Notes: a model not told the origin generated them from the sequence alone. A stretch of DNA of 57,994 bases from Micromonospora sp. RP3T (GCF_003027925.1 NZ_PYPS01000045.1:1-57994), one strand, 5' to 3'; positions 41,568 to 52,940 are shown, numbered from the stretch's first letter. Numbers and translations: made by a program.

Positions 41568-42536
41568 TCACCCTACCCGCGTGCGGAACCGGGTGTCCGC
41601 GCCGGACCCGGGTACGCCGCATTCCGGCCCGCTCACCCAGCCCCAGCGGGCGCCACCGGCGTCCGAGAACGTCACCACCAGCGCCGGGCTGCCCTGGAAC
41701 CGGGCGTAGTCGACCAGGTCGACGGTGAGCGGTGCCGCGCCGTGTTCGGCGCCGATCGCGGTCAGGCAGGCGGCCAGCGCCTCCGGCCGGGCGAGCCGGT
41801 CCAACCCGCCCACGGCGCCGAGGCGGTTCGTGTCGGCGGCCAGAGGTGTCTCCCGGCCGCCGTCCGGCGCGCCCGACGGCCCGGCCATGTCGGGTCGGGC
41901 CGACGCCGCCTTGGCGTCCCGGCCGAGGCGTTCCGGGGTCCAGTCCGTGCCGCTGCGTACGGTCGGCCCGGTGGTCCGGTACGGCGCGCCCGCCGCCGGC
42001 GCCGCCTCCCCGGCCGGTCGACCGACGGTGCTGCTGTCCCCGCCCGTGTCGGCCAGCCGGCCGACGCCGAGACCGACCGCGGCGACCGAGGCGGCGGCCA
42101 GCGCCACCGGCCCGGCGACCCGGGCCCAGCGCCGGGAACGTCGACCCGGCCCGGTGTGCCGGTCGGGACGGGTGACCGTGCCGGGCGGGCGGGTCGTCCG
42201 GCCTGGCTGTGCCGGCACGGTGACCGGCGTCGCGTCAAGACCGGCGTGTTGGGGCACGTGGTCGGCGGCCGGGGCGGGGCCGGCGCCGGCGAGCGCGGCC
42301 GTGATCCGGTCGGAGACCGCCACCGGCAGCTCCGGCGCGGGCGACGACGCCCAGTCGGCCAGGTCGGCGTGCACCAGGTCGAGCGCGCCGGCCAGGGCCG
42401 CGTACGCCGCGCGCCAGGCCGGGTCCTGCTCGACCAGCCGGGCCACGGTGGCCTGCTCGGGGGTGCCGTCCAGCGCCCCGCCGAGGTAGTCGGCGAGGAG
42501 GTCGTGGTCGACCTCGCTGAACTCCCGCGAACTCAC
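41568..42536 (-). CDS. Anti-sigma factor of SigM (RsmA-like), no zinc motif
   Basis: 322 residues from GTG at 42536, which overlaps the sigM stop (GTGA). A cytoplasmic anti-sigma-like domain (about 5-62, DLLADYLGGALDGTPEQATVARLVEQDPAWRAAYAAL), a linker, one transmembrane helix (about 140-158) and an extracytoplasmic domain are visible. The N-terminal domain has no cysteine, so it lacks the H-x3-C-x2-C motif of redox-sensing anti-sigmas. Two cysteines lie outside the membrane (AACLTA, PECGV). Position matches Rv3912-type genes between sigM and trxB. Confidence 0.8.
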   Translation of the reverse strand: MSSREFSEVDHDLLADYLGGALDGTPEQATVARLVEQDPAWRAAYAALAGALDLVHADLADWASSPAPELPVAVSDRITAALAGAGPAPAADHVPQHAGLDATPVTVPAQPGRTTRPPGTVTRPDRHTGPGRRSRRWARVAGPVALAAASVAAVGLGVGRLADTGGDSSTVGRPAGEAAPAAGAPYRTTGPTVRSGTDWTPERLGRDAKAASARPDMAGPSGAPDGGRETPLAADTNRLGAVGGLDRLARPEALAACLTAIGAEHGAAPLTVDLVDYARFQGSPALVVTFSDAGGARWGWVSGPECGVPGSGADTRFRTRVG

Positions 42537-43243
42537 GGCTCCTCCTGGCTGGCGTCCGGCCGGGTGAGTCCCGACGAGGATCCGACGCCCTCGGGCCGCC
42601 GGCGGTTCCCTGCGGTGACCCGCGGCACGTGCCCGGCGTCGTCGGCGCCGGTGCGCAGGTGCCCCAGCAGCACGGCGAGCCGCGCCCGACCCCGGGCGCA
42701 CCGGCTCTTCACCGTCCCCTCGGCGACGTCGAGGATCCGGGCCACCTCGGCCACCGGGTAGCCCTGCACGTCCACCAGGACCAGCGCGGCCCGCTGCTCC
42801 GCCGGCAGGGCCGCGAGCGCCTGGCGGACCACCAGCGCGGTGTCGTGGTCGGGGGCGGGCGCGGCCGGTTCGACGCCGCCGGTGTGGCGTCCCGGCTCCC
42901 CGTCGGTGTGCACCCCGTCGGGCAGCGGGACGGTGGCGTGGGTCTGGCGTCGCCGCATCCGGTCCAGGCACGCGTTCACCACGATCCGGTGCAGCCAGGT
43001 GGTGACCGCCGAGTCGCCCCGGAAACGGGCCGCGGCGCGGTGCGCCGACAGCATCGCGTCCTGGAGCGCGTCGGCCGCCTCCTCGCGGTCCCCGATGGTC
43101 CGCAGCGCCACCGCCCAGAGGCGGTCGCGGTGCCGGTGGAACAGCTCGGTGAAGGCGTCCCGGTCACCCGCGACGTGGGCGCGGAGCAGCTCCAGGTCGG
43201 AGCCGGCCGGCGGGCCGTCACCGGTCGCCGACCAGCGGCTCAC
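42533..43243 (-). CDS. sigM: ECF RNA polymerase sigma factor SigM
   Basis: 236 residues. Region 2 is DAFTELFHRHRDRLWAVALRTIGDREEAADALQDAMLSAHRAAARFRGDSAVTTWLHRIVVNACLDRMRRR. Region 4 is ALPAEQRAALVLVDVQGYPVAEVARILDVAEGTVKSRCARGRARLA. A disordered C-terminal tail of about 45 residues follows. GTG at 43243 overlaps the pseudokinase stop and its own stop overlaps the anti-sigma start, so the three are translationally coupled. In mycobacteria SigM controls secreted and envelope genes. Confidence 0.92.
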   Translation of the reverse strand: MSRWSATGDGPPAGSDLELLRAHVAGDRDAFTELFHRHRDRLWAVALRTIGDREEAADALQDAMLSAHRAAARFRGDSAVTTWLHRIVVNACLDRMRRRQTHATVPLPDGVHTDGEPGRHTGGVEPAAPAPDHDTALVVRQALAALPAEQRAALVLVDVQGYPVAEVARILDVAEGTVKSRCARGRARLAVLLGHLRTGADDAGHVPRVTAGNRRRPEGVGSSSGLTRPDASQEEP

Positions 43244-44970
43244 GAGCCCTGGACCGTGATCTCCTGGACCCCGATCTTCCAGCCGCTGCCGTCGTCCTTC
43301 TTCGGCAGCTCGGTGATCCAGAAGAGGAGGTACTGGTACTTCTGGGCGGGATCGAACCCGTTGAACGTCATCTTGGTGCCGTCGTGGTCCTCGAACGGCT
43401 GCCCGATCACGGTGGGGTACGCCGCGACGAGGTCCTTGTCGCCCTTGGAGGTGGAGGGGAACTCACCGTTGGTGCCGGCGCGCAGCTCGGCCGAGGCGCC
43501 GGTGGACGAGAGCGTGGCCTGGAGCGACTTGACCGTGTGCGGGGCGCCCAGGTCGATCCAGACGCCCATGCCCTTCTTCAGGCCGCCGAACTTGCCGTTG
43601 TTCCGGTAGGTCTGGGTCTCCCAGCCCTCGTCGTCGCTGCCGTCGATGACCTTCTCGGCGTTCCGCACCTCGGCGCGGTCCCCGCTCTCCGGGTCGATGA
43701 TCCGGACGTCGGAGACGGTGAGCTTGCGGACCGGCGCGGCCGCCTCGGTGCTGCCGCCCGTGGCGGGGGCGCTGTTGGTGGGCTGGGCCACCGGCTCCTT
43801 GGCGTCGTCGTCACCGCCCCCGAGCACGCTGATCCCGACGAACAGACCGACCAGCGCCACCACCAGCAGACCGGCGACGCCCAGGGCGACCTTGCGCCCG
43901 CCGGCCGCGGCCAGCGGGGACGGCTCCTCGCCGGGGTCGGCGGTGAAGCGCAGCGGACCGGCCTGCTCCAGGAACTGCTCGTCGGCCGGGATGTCCAGCC
44001 GGCTCAGCTCGGCGGACAGCACGTCCGACGAGGGCGGGGCGATCTCCGGGTCGAGCAGGTCCATGGTGAGGTCGTCGAGGTACGCCGGCACCCCGGCGCG
44101 GACCTGCCGGGGCGCGGCGATGCTGCCGCTGGCGTCCCGGACGGCATCCGGCAGGGCGGCCCGGCCGTGCCCGGCGGTGGCGCCGTGCAGCGGGGCCTCG
44201 CCGTGCGGCCAGTGCCCGGTCAGCGCGAAGTAGAGCACCCCGCCGACGGCCCGCAGGTCGTTCTCCTGGCTGTCCGCCCCGTCGGTGCGCGCGTCGGCCA
44301 CCACCACCCGGCCGTCGTCACTGATCATCACGGTGCCGGGGTGGAGGTTGCCGTGCACCATGCCGGTGGCGTGCACCGCGGCCAGGGCGCTGGCGACGGC
44401 GTTGCCGATCGCGGTCGCGCGGGCCGGGTCCAGCGGCCCGTCGGCGGCGACCAGCTCCCGCAGCGACTGGCCGTCCACCCACTCGCGGACCACGTAGGCC
44501 CGGTCGTCCTCGTCGATGGCGTCATAGACGCCGACCAGGTTGGGGTGGATGACCCGGCTGGCCGCGACCGCGGCCTGGAGCATCTCGGTGGCGGAGTCGC
44601 CGCCGGGGTAGCGGAGGACCACCGCGACGGGGCGGCGCAGCACCACGTCGACCCCGCGCCAGACCAGCCGGCCGGCACTGTCGTTGTTGATGTGCTCGAC
44701 CAGTTCGTAGCGCTCGGCGAGGAGCTCACCGACCGTGGGAGCACCGAGGGTCACGACCGCGGGAGAACTTTCCTCCGCTTCCTGACCCTCGCCGACCTGG
44801 GTCACCCGTCCTCCCTCGGTGATCGTGTCGATCGATGGACCCGTGCTGCTGGGCATGTGGCTTCCCGCTCTGGCTTCGGTGGAACCGGCACGGTCGGCGT
44901 CGACGCCCACGTCGACGCCGGACGTACCCGTCGAGAGCGACCTTACCCGGCATGCCCGGTTCTCCGACAT
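43240..44970 (-). CDS. Membrane pseudokinase with discoidin-like extracellular domain (MurJ partner)
   Basis: 576 residues (ATG 44970; ATG 44856 is a shorter alternative, both with GGGAAG). A kinase fold spans about 88-330. The catalytic loop reads HGNLHPGT (206-213) instead of HRDLKPxN, DFG is replaced by ADA (225-227), and the VAVK lysine is absent (VAVVLR). It is therefore a pseudokinase. One transmembrane helix lies at about 361-384. Outside is a beta-sandwich-like domain (WETQTYRNNGKFGGLKKGMGVWIDLGAPHTV). In mycobacteria the same modules are fused to MviN/MurJ. Here the gene lies immediately downstream of murJ. Confidence 0.88.
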   Translation of the reverse strand: MSENRACRVRSLSTGTSGVDVGVDADRAGSTEARAGSHMPSSTGPSIDTITEGGRVTQVGEGQEAEESSPAVVTLGAPTVGELLAERYELVEHINNDSAGRLVWRGVDVVLRRPVAVVLRYPGGDSATEMLQAAVAASRVIHPNLVGVYDAIDEDDRAYVVREWVDGQSLRELVAADGPLDPARATAIGNAVASALAAVHATGMVHGNLHPGTVMISDDGRVVVADARTDGADSQENDLRAVGGVLYFALTGHWPHGEAPLHGATAGHGRAALPDAVRDASGSIAAPRQVRAGVPAYLDDLTMDLLDPEIAPPSSDVLSAELSRLDIPADEQFLEQAGPLRFTADPGEEPSPLAAAGGRKVALGVAGLLVVALVGLFVGISVLGGGDDDAKEPVAQPTNSAPATGGSTEAAAPVRKLTVSDVRIIDPESGDRAEVRNAEKVIDGSDDEGWETQTYRNNGKFGGLKKGMGVWIDLGAPHTVKSLQATLSSTGASAELRAGTNGEFPSTSKGDKDLVAAYPTVIGQPFEDHDGTKMTFNGFDPAQKYQYLLFWITELPKKDDGSGWKIGVQEITVQGS

Positions 44971-45125
44971 GTCATCTTCCCGCTGCGGCGGGCGGGAAGC
45001 CAGCCGCAGCGAACACGCACCGCCAATCTAGAGGTTGACGGCAAGTGAGCGGTGCAGGGGCGTGCCGGTGTGGCGTGCCGGTGCTTTCCCCGTCCCGGCC
45101 TGGGCACCCTCGTCCGTACGGTTGG

Positions 45126-45177
45126 TTGTCCACAGGCCGAGAGGCCTACTGGACGGCGGAATCCCGAGTTATCCACA
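45126..45177. promoter_or_regulatory. Two DnaA boxes between murJ and the pseudokinase gene
   Basis: Perfect TTGTCCACA (45126-45134) and TTATCCACA (45169-45177) lie in the 259-base gap, 43 bases apart and in the same orientation. Confidence 0.65.
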
Positions 45178-45229
45178 GCCGTATCCCCAGCCTGGTGATC
45201 CTCGTTCACCGTCGGTCACGGGTGGGCGC

Positions 45230-46975
45230 TCAGCGCCCGAGCCGCCGTCGCACCATGCCGACCACCTCGGTGATCTCCCCGATCCGCAGCAGCATGGCCA
45301 GCCCGAGGTACGTGCCGCCGATCGCCGCGCCGCCGACCACCAGTTGGACCGCGGCGGCGAACCAGCTCAGCTTCGCCGGGTCGCCCGGGAGCACCGCGAG
45401 CACGAGCAGACCGACCAGCGCGGCGCCGAGCGCGGCCACCACGACCCGGCCGAGCGTGCGCATGATCCGCCCCAACCCGATCCGCCCCACCCGGGGGCGC
45501 AGCAGCATCGCCGAGATGATGGCCGCGGCCAGGTACGACACCGCGTTGCCGAGCATCATCCCGGCCGCCGCGAACGTGTTCGAGAAGATCAGGAAGAGGC
45601 CGACCTGGAGCAGCACCCGCAGGATCACCACCGGAATGTTGATCAGCGCCGGGGTGCGCGTGTCGGGCAGCGCGTAGAACGCGAACGTGAAGAGCTGGCT
45701 GACCGCGAACGGCACCAGACCGAGCGCCGCGACCAGCAGCACGGTCGAGGTGGCCACCGCGTTGTCGCCGGTGAACGCGCCGTACCGGAACACCACCACG
45801 GAGATCGGCGCGGCCAGCACCGCGTAGCAGACCGCGATCGGGGCCAGCACCGCGGTGACCATCCGGGTGCCCCGGGACAGGTCGGCGGTGACGTCGCCGA
45901 ACCGGCCCTCGGCGGCGGCGGCGCTCATCCGGGGCATCAGCGCGGTGATGATCGAGACCGCGATGATGCCGTGCGCCATCATCAGCAGCAGGAAGACGTT
46001 GTTGTAGATCAGCAGACCGGCGTTGTTGCCACCGGCGGCGCGGGTGAGCAGGTTGACCACCACGAAGAGACCGAGCTGGTTCACCCCGACGTAGCAGAAC
46101 ATCCAGCCACCGAGCCGGGCCAGCTCGGCCAGGCCGAGCGCCCGGAAGTCGAACCGCCACCGCCACCGGAAGCCGACCTTGCGCAACGCCGGCAGCAGGC
46201 CGGCGGTCTGGACCGCGACACCGAGCAGCGTGCCGCCGCCGATCAGCAGGATCCGCTCCCAGCTCATCTCACCGGGCTGGACGATGTTGGCGCCGAAGAC
46301 CGCGATGTAGAGCGCGCAGACGCCGATGACCACCAGATTGTTGAGGATGGGCGCCCACATCGGCGCGGCGAAGTGCCCGCGGGTGTTCAGCACCGCGGCG
46401 ATCAGCGCGCTCACGCCGGTGAAGAACAGCATCGGCAGCATCAGGTACGACAGGCTGGTGACCAGGCCGCGGTAGTCGGCGTCCTTGCCGCCGGCGTAGA
46501 TGGCGGTCAGCACCGGCGCCGCGACCAGGGCGAGCAGCACGGTGGCGGCCAGCGCCAGCACCGCGAGCGTGAGCAGCCGCTGGGAGTACGCCTCGCCCCG
46601 GTCCGGGTCGGACTTGCGCCGCCGGACCAGCACCGGGATCAGCACGCTGGTGAGCACGCCGCCGAGCAGGAACTCGTACACCTGGTTCGGCAGGAAGATC
46701 GCGGTGGTGAACGCGTCACCGACCAGCGCGCCGCCCAGCGCCGCGCCGATCATCAGGTTGCGGATGAAGCCGGTGCCGCGGCTGACCAGGCTGCCGATCG
46801 CCATCACCGCGCTGTTCGCCGCGGCGCTGGTCTCGGCGACCACCTCCTGCGGCGGCGCCACCGACTCGACGCCCGGCTGGTTCAGCGGCTCCGCCGAGAT
46901 GAAGGTCGCGCCGTCGTCCGGCGGCAGGCCGCCGTCGTGCGCGTTCGCGCTGCGGTAGAGCCCGCCGCCGCTCAT
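45230..46975 (-). CDS. murJ: Lipid II flippase MurJ/MviN
   Basis: 581 residues. A disordered cytoplasmic N-terminus of about 50 residues is followed by a MOP-superfamily core of about 14 transmembrane segments starting with AVMAIGSLVSRGTGFIRNLMIGAALGG. GGAGG lies eight bases before ATG 46975. It flips lipid II across the membrane for peptidoglycan synthesis. The protein stops after the membrane core, without the C-terminal pseudokinase region of mycobacterial MviN. It is divergent from pcnA, with 131 bases between; NUDIX and DUF6049-type genes found there in some relatives are absent. Confidence 0.95.
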   Translation of the reverse strand: MSGGGLYRSANAHDGGLPPDDGATFISAEPLNQPGVESVAPPQEVVAETSAAANSAVMAIGSLVSRGTGFIRNLMIGAALGGALVGDAFTTAIFLPNQVYEFLLGGVLTSVLIPVLVRRRKSDPDRGEAYSQRLLTLAVLALAATVLLALVAAPVLTAIYAGGKDADYRGLVTSLSYLMLPMLFFTGVSALIAAVLNTRGHFAAPMWAPILNNLVVIGVCALYIAVFGANIVQPGEMSWERILLIGGGTLLGVAVQTAGLLPALRKVGFRWRWRFDFRALGLAELARLGGWMFCYVGVNQLGLFVVVNLLTRAAGGNNAGLLIYNNVFLLLMMAHGIIAVSIITALMPRMSAAAAEGRFGDVTADLSRGTRMVTAVLAPIAVCYAVLAAPISVVVFRYGAFTGDNAVATSTVLLVAALGLVPFAVSQLFTFAFYALPDTRTPALINIPVVILRVLLQVGLFLIFSNTFAAAGMMLGNAVSYLAAAIISAMLLRPRVGRIGLGRIMRTLGRVVVAALGAALVGLLVLAVLPGDPAKLSWFAAAVQLVVGGAAIGGTYLGLAMLLRIGEITEVVGMVRRRLGR

Positions 46976-47106
46976 CTCACAGCCTCCCAGGGGGATGTCG
47001 GAACCGGGCCCGACGGCCCCGCACCACCGGAACCTTAGTCAACCTCGCCCGGTTACCCACGCCCGGCGCGGTCGATCCACCCCCGGCCCGCTAGGCTGGC
47101 GATCCC

Positions 47107-48564
47107 ATGTCCGAAGCCTCCGCCTCCGCCGCCGATCGCCGTGAGCTGACCGCCGCGCAGCGCAACGCCGTCGCCGAGCTGCTCCGCGTGTCCCCGGTCG
47201 CCGACGAGCTGGGACGGCGCTTCGCCCGTGCCGGTCACGAACTGCACCTGGTGGGCGGATCGGTCCGGGACGCGCTGCTCGGCCGGCTCGGCAACGACCT
47301 CGACTTCTGCACCGACGCCCACCCGGACGAGACCGTCAAGATCATCCGGGGCTGGGCCGAGTCGATCTGGGAGACCGGGCGGGAGTTCGGCACCATCGCC
47401 TGCCAGCGCGACGGGCTGACCCTGGAGATCACCACCTTCCGGGCCGAGGTCTACGACCAGGTGAGCCGCAACCCGGTGGTGCAGTACGGCACCAACCTGG
47501 CCGATGACCTGAAGCGTCGCGACTTCACCGTCAACGCGATGGCGGTGAGCCTCCCCGACCACCGGTTCACCGACCCGTACGGCGGTCTGGACGATCTTGC
47601 CGCCCAGATCATCCGTACCCCCGGGACGCCGCGGGAGTCGTTCCGCGACGACCCGCTGCGGATGCTGCGCGCGGCCCGGTTCGCCGCGCAGCTCCGCTTC
47701 GCCGTCCACCCCGACGTCCGGGACGCGATGGCCCGGATGGCGTCCGACCTCGACCGGATCACCGCCGAGCGGATCCGGGACGAGTTCACCAAGCTGCTGT
47801 GCGGCGTCGACCCGGTGACCGGGCTGCGCCTGCTCGTCGACACCGGCCTGGCCGAGCGCTTCCTGCCGGAGCTGACCGGGCTGAAGCTCACCATCGACGA
47901 GCACGCCCAGCACAAGGACGTCTACGAGCACACCCTCACGGTGGTCCTCAACGCGATGTCGATGGAGGAGCAGGGCTGCGACTTCGTGCTGCGGATGGCC
48001 GCGCTGATGCACGACGTCGGCAAGCCCGGCACCAAGGCGGTCGGTCCGGACGGCCGGGTCAGCTTCCACCACCACGAGGTGGTCGGCGCGCGGCTCACCA
48101 AGGCCCGGATGAAGGCGCTGCGCTACCCGAAGGACGTCACCTCCCAGGTGGTCAAGCTGGTCGGGCTGCACCTGCGCTTCTACGGGTACGGCCGGGGCGA
48201 GTGGACCGACTCGGCGGTGCGGAGGTACGTCACCGACGCCGGTGAGCTGCTGTCCCGGCTGCACAAGTTGACCCGTTCCGACTGCACCACCCGCAACCGG
48301 CGCAAGGCGGCCCAGCTCGCGGCCGACTACGACGCGTTGGAGGAGCGGATCGCCCGGATCGCCGCCGAGGAGGACCTGGCCCGGGTCCGGCCCGACCTGG
48401 ACGGCAACGCGATCATGGAGCTGCTCGGCGTGCCGCCGGGCCCGGTGGTCGGCCGCGCCTGGGCGCACCTCAAGGAGCTGCGCCTGGAGCGCGGCCCGCT
48501 GGACCGGGACGAGGCCGAGGCGGAGCTGCTGCGCTGGGCCCGCAGCGAGGGCATCGTCGGCTGA
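47107..48564 (+). CDS. pcnA: CCA tRNA nucleotidyltransferase
   Basis: 485 residues. The nucleotidyltransferase head has LVGGSVRDALLGRLGNDLDFCTDAHP (metal-binding Asp pair) and RRDFTVNAMAVSL. The neck has DPLRMLRAARFAAQLRF. A C-terminal HD domain (about 285-400) has MAALMHDVGKPGTKA and FHHHEVVGARL. It adds or repairs the CCA end, needed here by tRNA-Ile, which does not encode CCA. The family is often annotated pcnA in actinobacteria by position. Confidence 0.95.
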   Translation: MSEASASAADRRELTAAQRNAVAELLRVSPVADELGRRFARAGHELHLVGGSVRDALLGRLGNDLDFCTDAHPDETVKIIRGWAESIWETGREFGTIACQRDGLTLEITTFRAEVYDQVSRNPVVQYGTNLADDLKRRDFTVNAMAVSLPDHRFTDPYGGLDDLAAQIIRTPGTPRESFRDDPLRMLRAARFAAQLRFAVHPDVRDAMARMASDLDRITAERIRDEFTKLLCGVDPVTGLRLLVDTGLAERFLPELTGLKLTIDEHAQHKDVYEHTLTVVLNAMSMEEQGCDFVLRMAALMHDVGKPGTKAVGPDGRVSFHHHEVVGARLTKARMKALRYPKDVTSQVVKLVGLHLRFYGYGRGEWTDSAVRRYVTDAGELLSRLHKLTRSDCTTRNRRKAAQLAADYDALEERIARIAAEEDLARVRPDLDGNAIMELLGVPPGPVVGRAWAHLKELRLERGPLDRDEAEAELLRWARSEGIVG

Positions 48565-48748
48565 TCCGCCGGCTGGGGAAAAAGCGACGACGATACGCCG
48601 GCGTGTCGACCGAACGGTTGACCTGTTCCGGTCGATCTCTCCCGCATGATGTTGGTCATCGCCAGCCCTCCCGTTCGACGGGCGCGGCTGTCCTGATCTC
48701 ATCCGCCCGTCCGGTCCGGACGGTCGCTGGACACGGGGAGACAATTCG

Positions 48749-50788
<2,040 letters not shown>

Positions 50789-50806
50789 CCCGTACCACCG
50801 CACGGC

Positions 50807-50838
50807 GCCCGCCGGCTCCCCGAGGGGAACCGGCGGGC
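50807..50838. terminator. Bidirectional terminator, protease / flotillin
   Basis: GCCCGCCGG (50807-50815) and CCGGCGGGC (50830-50838) form a perfect 9-bp stem in the short gap between convergent genes. Confidence 0.8.
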
Positions 50839-50846
50839 GTCGTCGT

Positions 50847-52352
50847 TCACGGGGTGACCGTGCTGCCGTCCACCGCGTTCTTGCCGTTGGTGTGCGCGCT
50901 GCCCAGCCGGGCGAGCAGGCCGGCCAGGTCGATGCCGGTCAGGTCGCTGCCGAGCTGCAGGCCCTGGGCGACGTTGCCGGCCACCGACTTGGTCAGCGAC
51001 GAGGCACCGTCGGTGGAGATGACGGTCATCTTGTCGATCGCGCCGATCGGGGCGCTCGCCGCACCGACCACCTCGGGCAGCACCTTGACCAGCAGGTCCA
51101 GCACCGCTGCCTCGCCGTACGCGGCGAACGCCTCGGCCTTGCGGGCCATCGCGTCGGCCTCCGCCTGCCCCTTGGCCAGGATGGCCGCGGCCTCGGCCTG
51201 ACCCTCCCGCTCGACCGCCTCGGCGATCGCGGACCGCCGGCGCTGCTCCGCCTCACCTTCCTTGGCGCCCTCGATCGCGTTCGCCTCGGCCAGCGCGGCG
51301 CGGCGGGCCCGCTCACCCTCACCGGTGAGCCGGGACTGCTCGGCGATGGCCTGGGCGGCGGCGATGGTGGCCTGCCGCTCGGCGTCGGCGCGCAGCACCG
51401 CCGCGTTGCGGGCCGCCTCGGCCTCCTGCTCCACCTTGTACCGCTGCGCGTCGGCCGGCTTGCGGACCTCGGTGTCGAGCTGGCGCTGCTTCAGCTCGGC
51501 GTTGCGCTCGGCCACCTTCTGCTGCTCGGAGAGGATCGCCTGGTCCCGCTCGGCCTGGGCGAGCGGCCCGGCCGCGGCCGACTTCGCCTTCGCCGCGTCG
51601 ATCTCGGCCTGGATGCCGGCCTGCTTGAGCGACAGGTTCCGGTTCGCCTCGGCGATCGCCTCCTCGGCGAGCAGCCGCTCCTGCTCGGCGGCCTGCCGGG
51701 CGCGGGCCTCGGCGATGGCGGCGTCCTTGAGCACCCGGGCGGCCTCGGGCCGGCCCAGGTCGGCCAGGTAGGACCCCTCGGCCAGGATGTCCTGGAGCTG
51801 GAACGTGTCCAGCACCAGGCCCTGGTTGGTCATCGAGTGCTCGGCCTCCTCGGCCACCGCGCTGGCGAACGCGGCCCGGTCCCGGATGACCTCCTCGACG
51901 GTGAGCCGACCGACGATCGAGCGCAGCGCGCCGGCCAGCACCTCGCGGGTGAAGTTGTCGATCTCGTCCTGCTGGTGCAGGAAGCGCTGGGCGGCGGCCC
52001 GGATGGCGTCCTCGGTGCCGCCGACCTTGACGATCGCGACGCCGTGCAGGTCGGCGCGGATGCCCTGCTTGCTCACCGCGCCCCGGATGCCGACGTCGAT
52101 GCGCCGGCTGGACAGGTCGAGCGACTGGAGCTTCTGCACCACCGGCAGCACGAACACCGAGGCGCCGAGCACGACCTTCTGCCCGGACATGTCGGTGGAC
52201 CGGATGCCGTCGGCGGTCTGGGTGGTGCGGCCCTTGCGGCCGGTGACGATGAACGCCTCGTTGGGCCCGGCCACCTTGATCCGGGAGAGCACGAAGAAGA
52301 CGAGCAGGACGGCGAGGAGGACCGCGCCGCCGATGGCGACGAGCAGGGGCAT
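50847..52352 (-). CDS. Flotillin/SPFH-domain protein (YqiK-like)
   Basis: 501 residues. One N-terminal transmembrane helix (about 3-24, LVAIGGAVLLAVLLVFFVLS) precedes an SPFH domain (about 28-200, NEAFIVTGRKGRTTQTADG). A long Ala/Glu-rich coiled coil follows (about 200-400). The C-terminus is hydrophobic with Gly-rich ends. Flotillins organise membrane microdomains. It sits 25 bases downstream of an NfeD-like gene, the usual flotillin partner. Confidence 0.92.
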   Translation of the reverse strand: MPLLVAIGGAVLLAVLLVFFVLSRIKVAGPNEAFIVTGRKGRTTQTADGIRSTDMSGQKVVLGASVFVLPVVQKLQSLDLSSRRIDVGIRGAVSKQGIRADLHGVAIVKVGGTEDAIRAAAQRFLHQQDEIDNFTREVLAGALRSIVGRLTVEEVIRDRAAFASAVAEEAEHSMTNQGLVLDTFQLQDILAEGSYLADLGRPEAARVLKDAAIAEARARQAAEQERLLAEEAIAEANRNLSLKQAGIQAEIDAAKAKSAAAGPLAQAERDQAILSEQQKVAERNAELKQRQLDTEVRKPADAQRYKVEQEAEAARNAAVLRADAERQATIAAAQAIAEQSRLTGEGERARRAALAEANAIEGAKEGEAEQRRRSAIAEAVEREGQAEAAAILAKGQAEADAMARKAEAFAAYGEAAVLDLLVKVLPEVVGAASAPIGAIDKMTVISTDGASSLTKSVAGNVAQGLQLGSDLTGIDLAGLLARLGSAHTNGKNAVDGSTVTP

Positions 52353-52377
52353 GGGGGTTCCCGTCTGTGCGGAGGGA

Positions 52378-52899
52378 TCAGTAGGTCTCGACGTGCACGC
52401 TGGTCTCGCTGAGCGCTTCGACCACGAAGATCCGGGCGCCGACCGGGATCGGCCGGTCGGACCGGGCGTTGAGTTTGACCGGCTGGCCGGCGAGGCGGAC
52501 CCGGACCTCGCCGTAGCCGTCGCGGGGGATCGGGGTCACCACCAGACCGATCGCGCCGGCCAGGTGGTCGCGGGTGGGGGTCGGATCGGTGCGCATGTCG
52601 CGGGCCGCGCGGCTCAACCGGGCCGCCAGCCAGCCGGTGGGCACGGCGGCGAGCGCGCCGCCGGCCACCGCCGCCGCGATCATGCCGGGGGTACGCGCCC
52701 CGAGCATCTCGTTGACGATCGCGCCGCCGAACCCGAACGCGCCGACGAACCCGGCGACCGCCTCCAGCGACACCGGCCCGTCGATGTCCGGGTGGCCGAG
52801 GTGCAGCACTCCCGACCCGAGCAGGGCCAGCGTCAGCACGCCGACGCCCACTCCGCCGATGATCAGGAAAACGAGCGTCCCCGTGGCCACGACCTGCAC
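52378..52899 (-). CDS. NfeD-like membrane protein
   Basis: 173 residues from GTG at 52899 (AGG upstream). Hydrophobic segments lie near residues 5-28 (TLVFLIIGGVGVGVLTLALLG), 45-62 and 68-88. The C-terminal ~60 residues (GAIGLVVTPIPRDGYGEVRVRLAGQPVKLNARSDRPIPVGARIFVVEALSETSVHVE) form the OB fold of NfeD. It pairs with the flotillin-like protein encoded just downstream. Confidence 0.85.
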   Translation of the reverse strand: MQVVATGTLVFLIIGGVGVGVLTLALLGSGVLHLGHPDIDGPVSLEAVAGFVGAFGFGGAIVNEMLGARTPGMIAAAVAGGALAAVPTGWLAARLSRAARDMRTDPTPTRDHLAGAIGLVVTPIPRDGYGEVRVRLAGQPVKLNARSDRPIPVGARIFVVEALSETSVHVETY

Positions 52900-52940
52900 G
52901 GTATCGACCTGGTGCAACGTTCTGCGCACTGAGCGGACGC

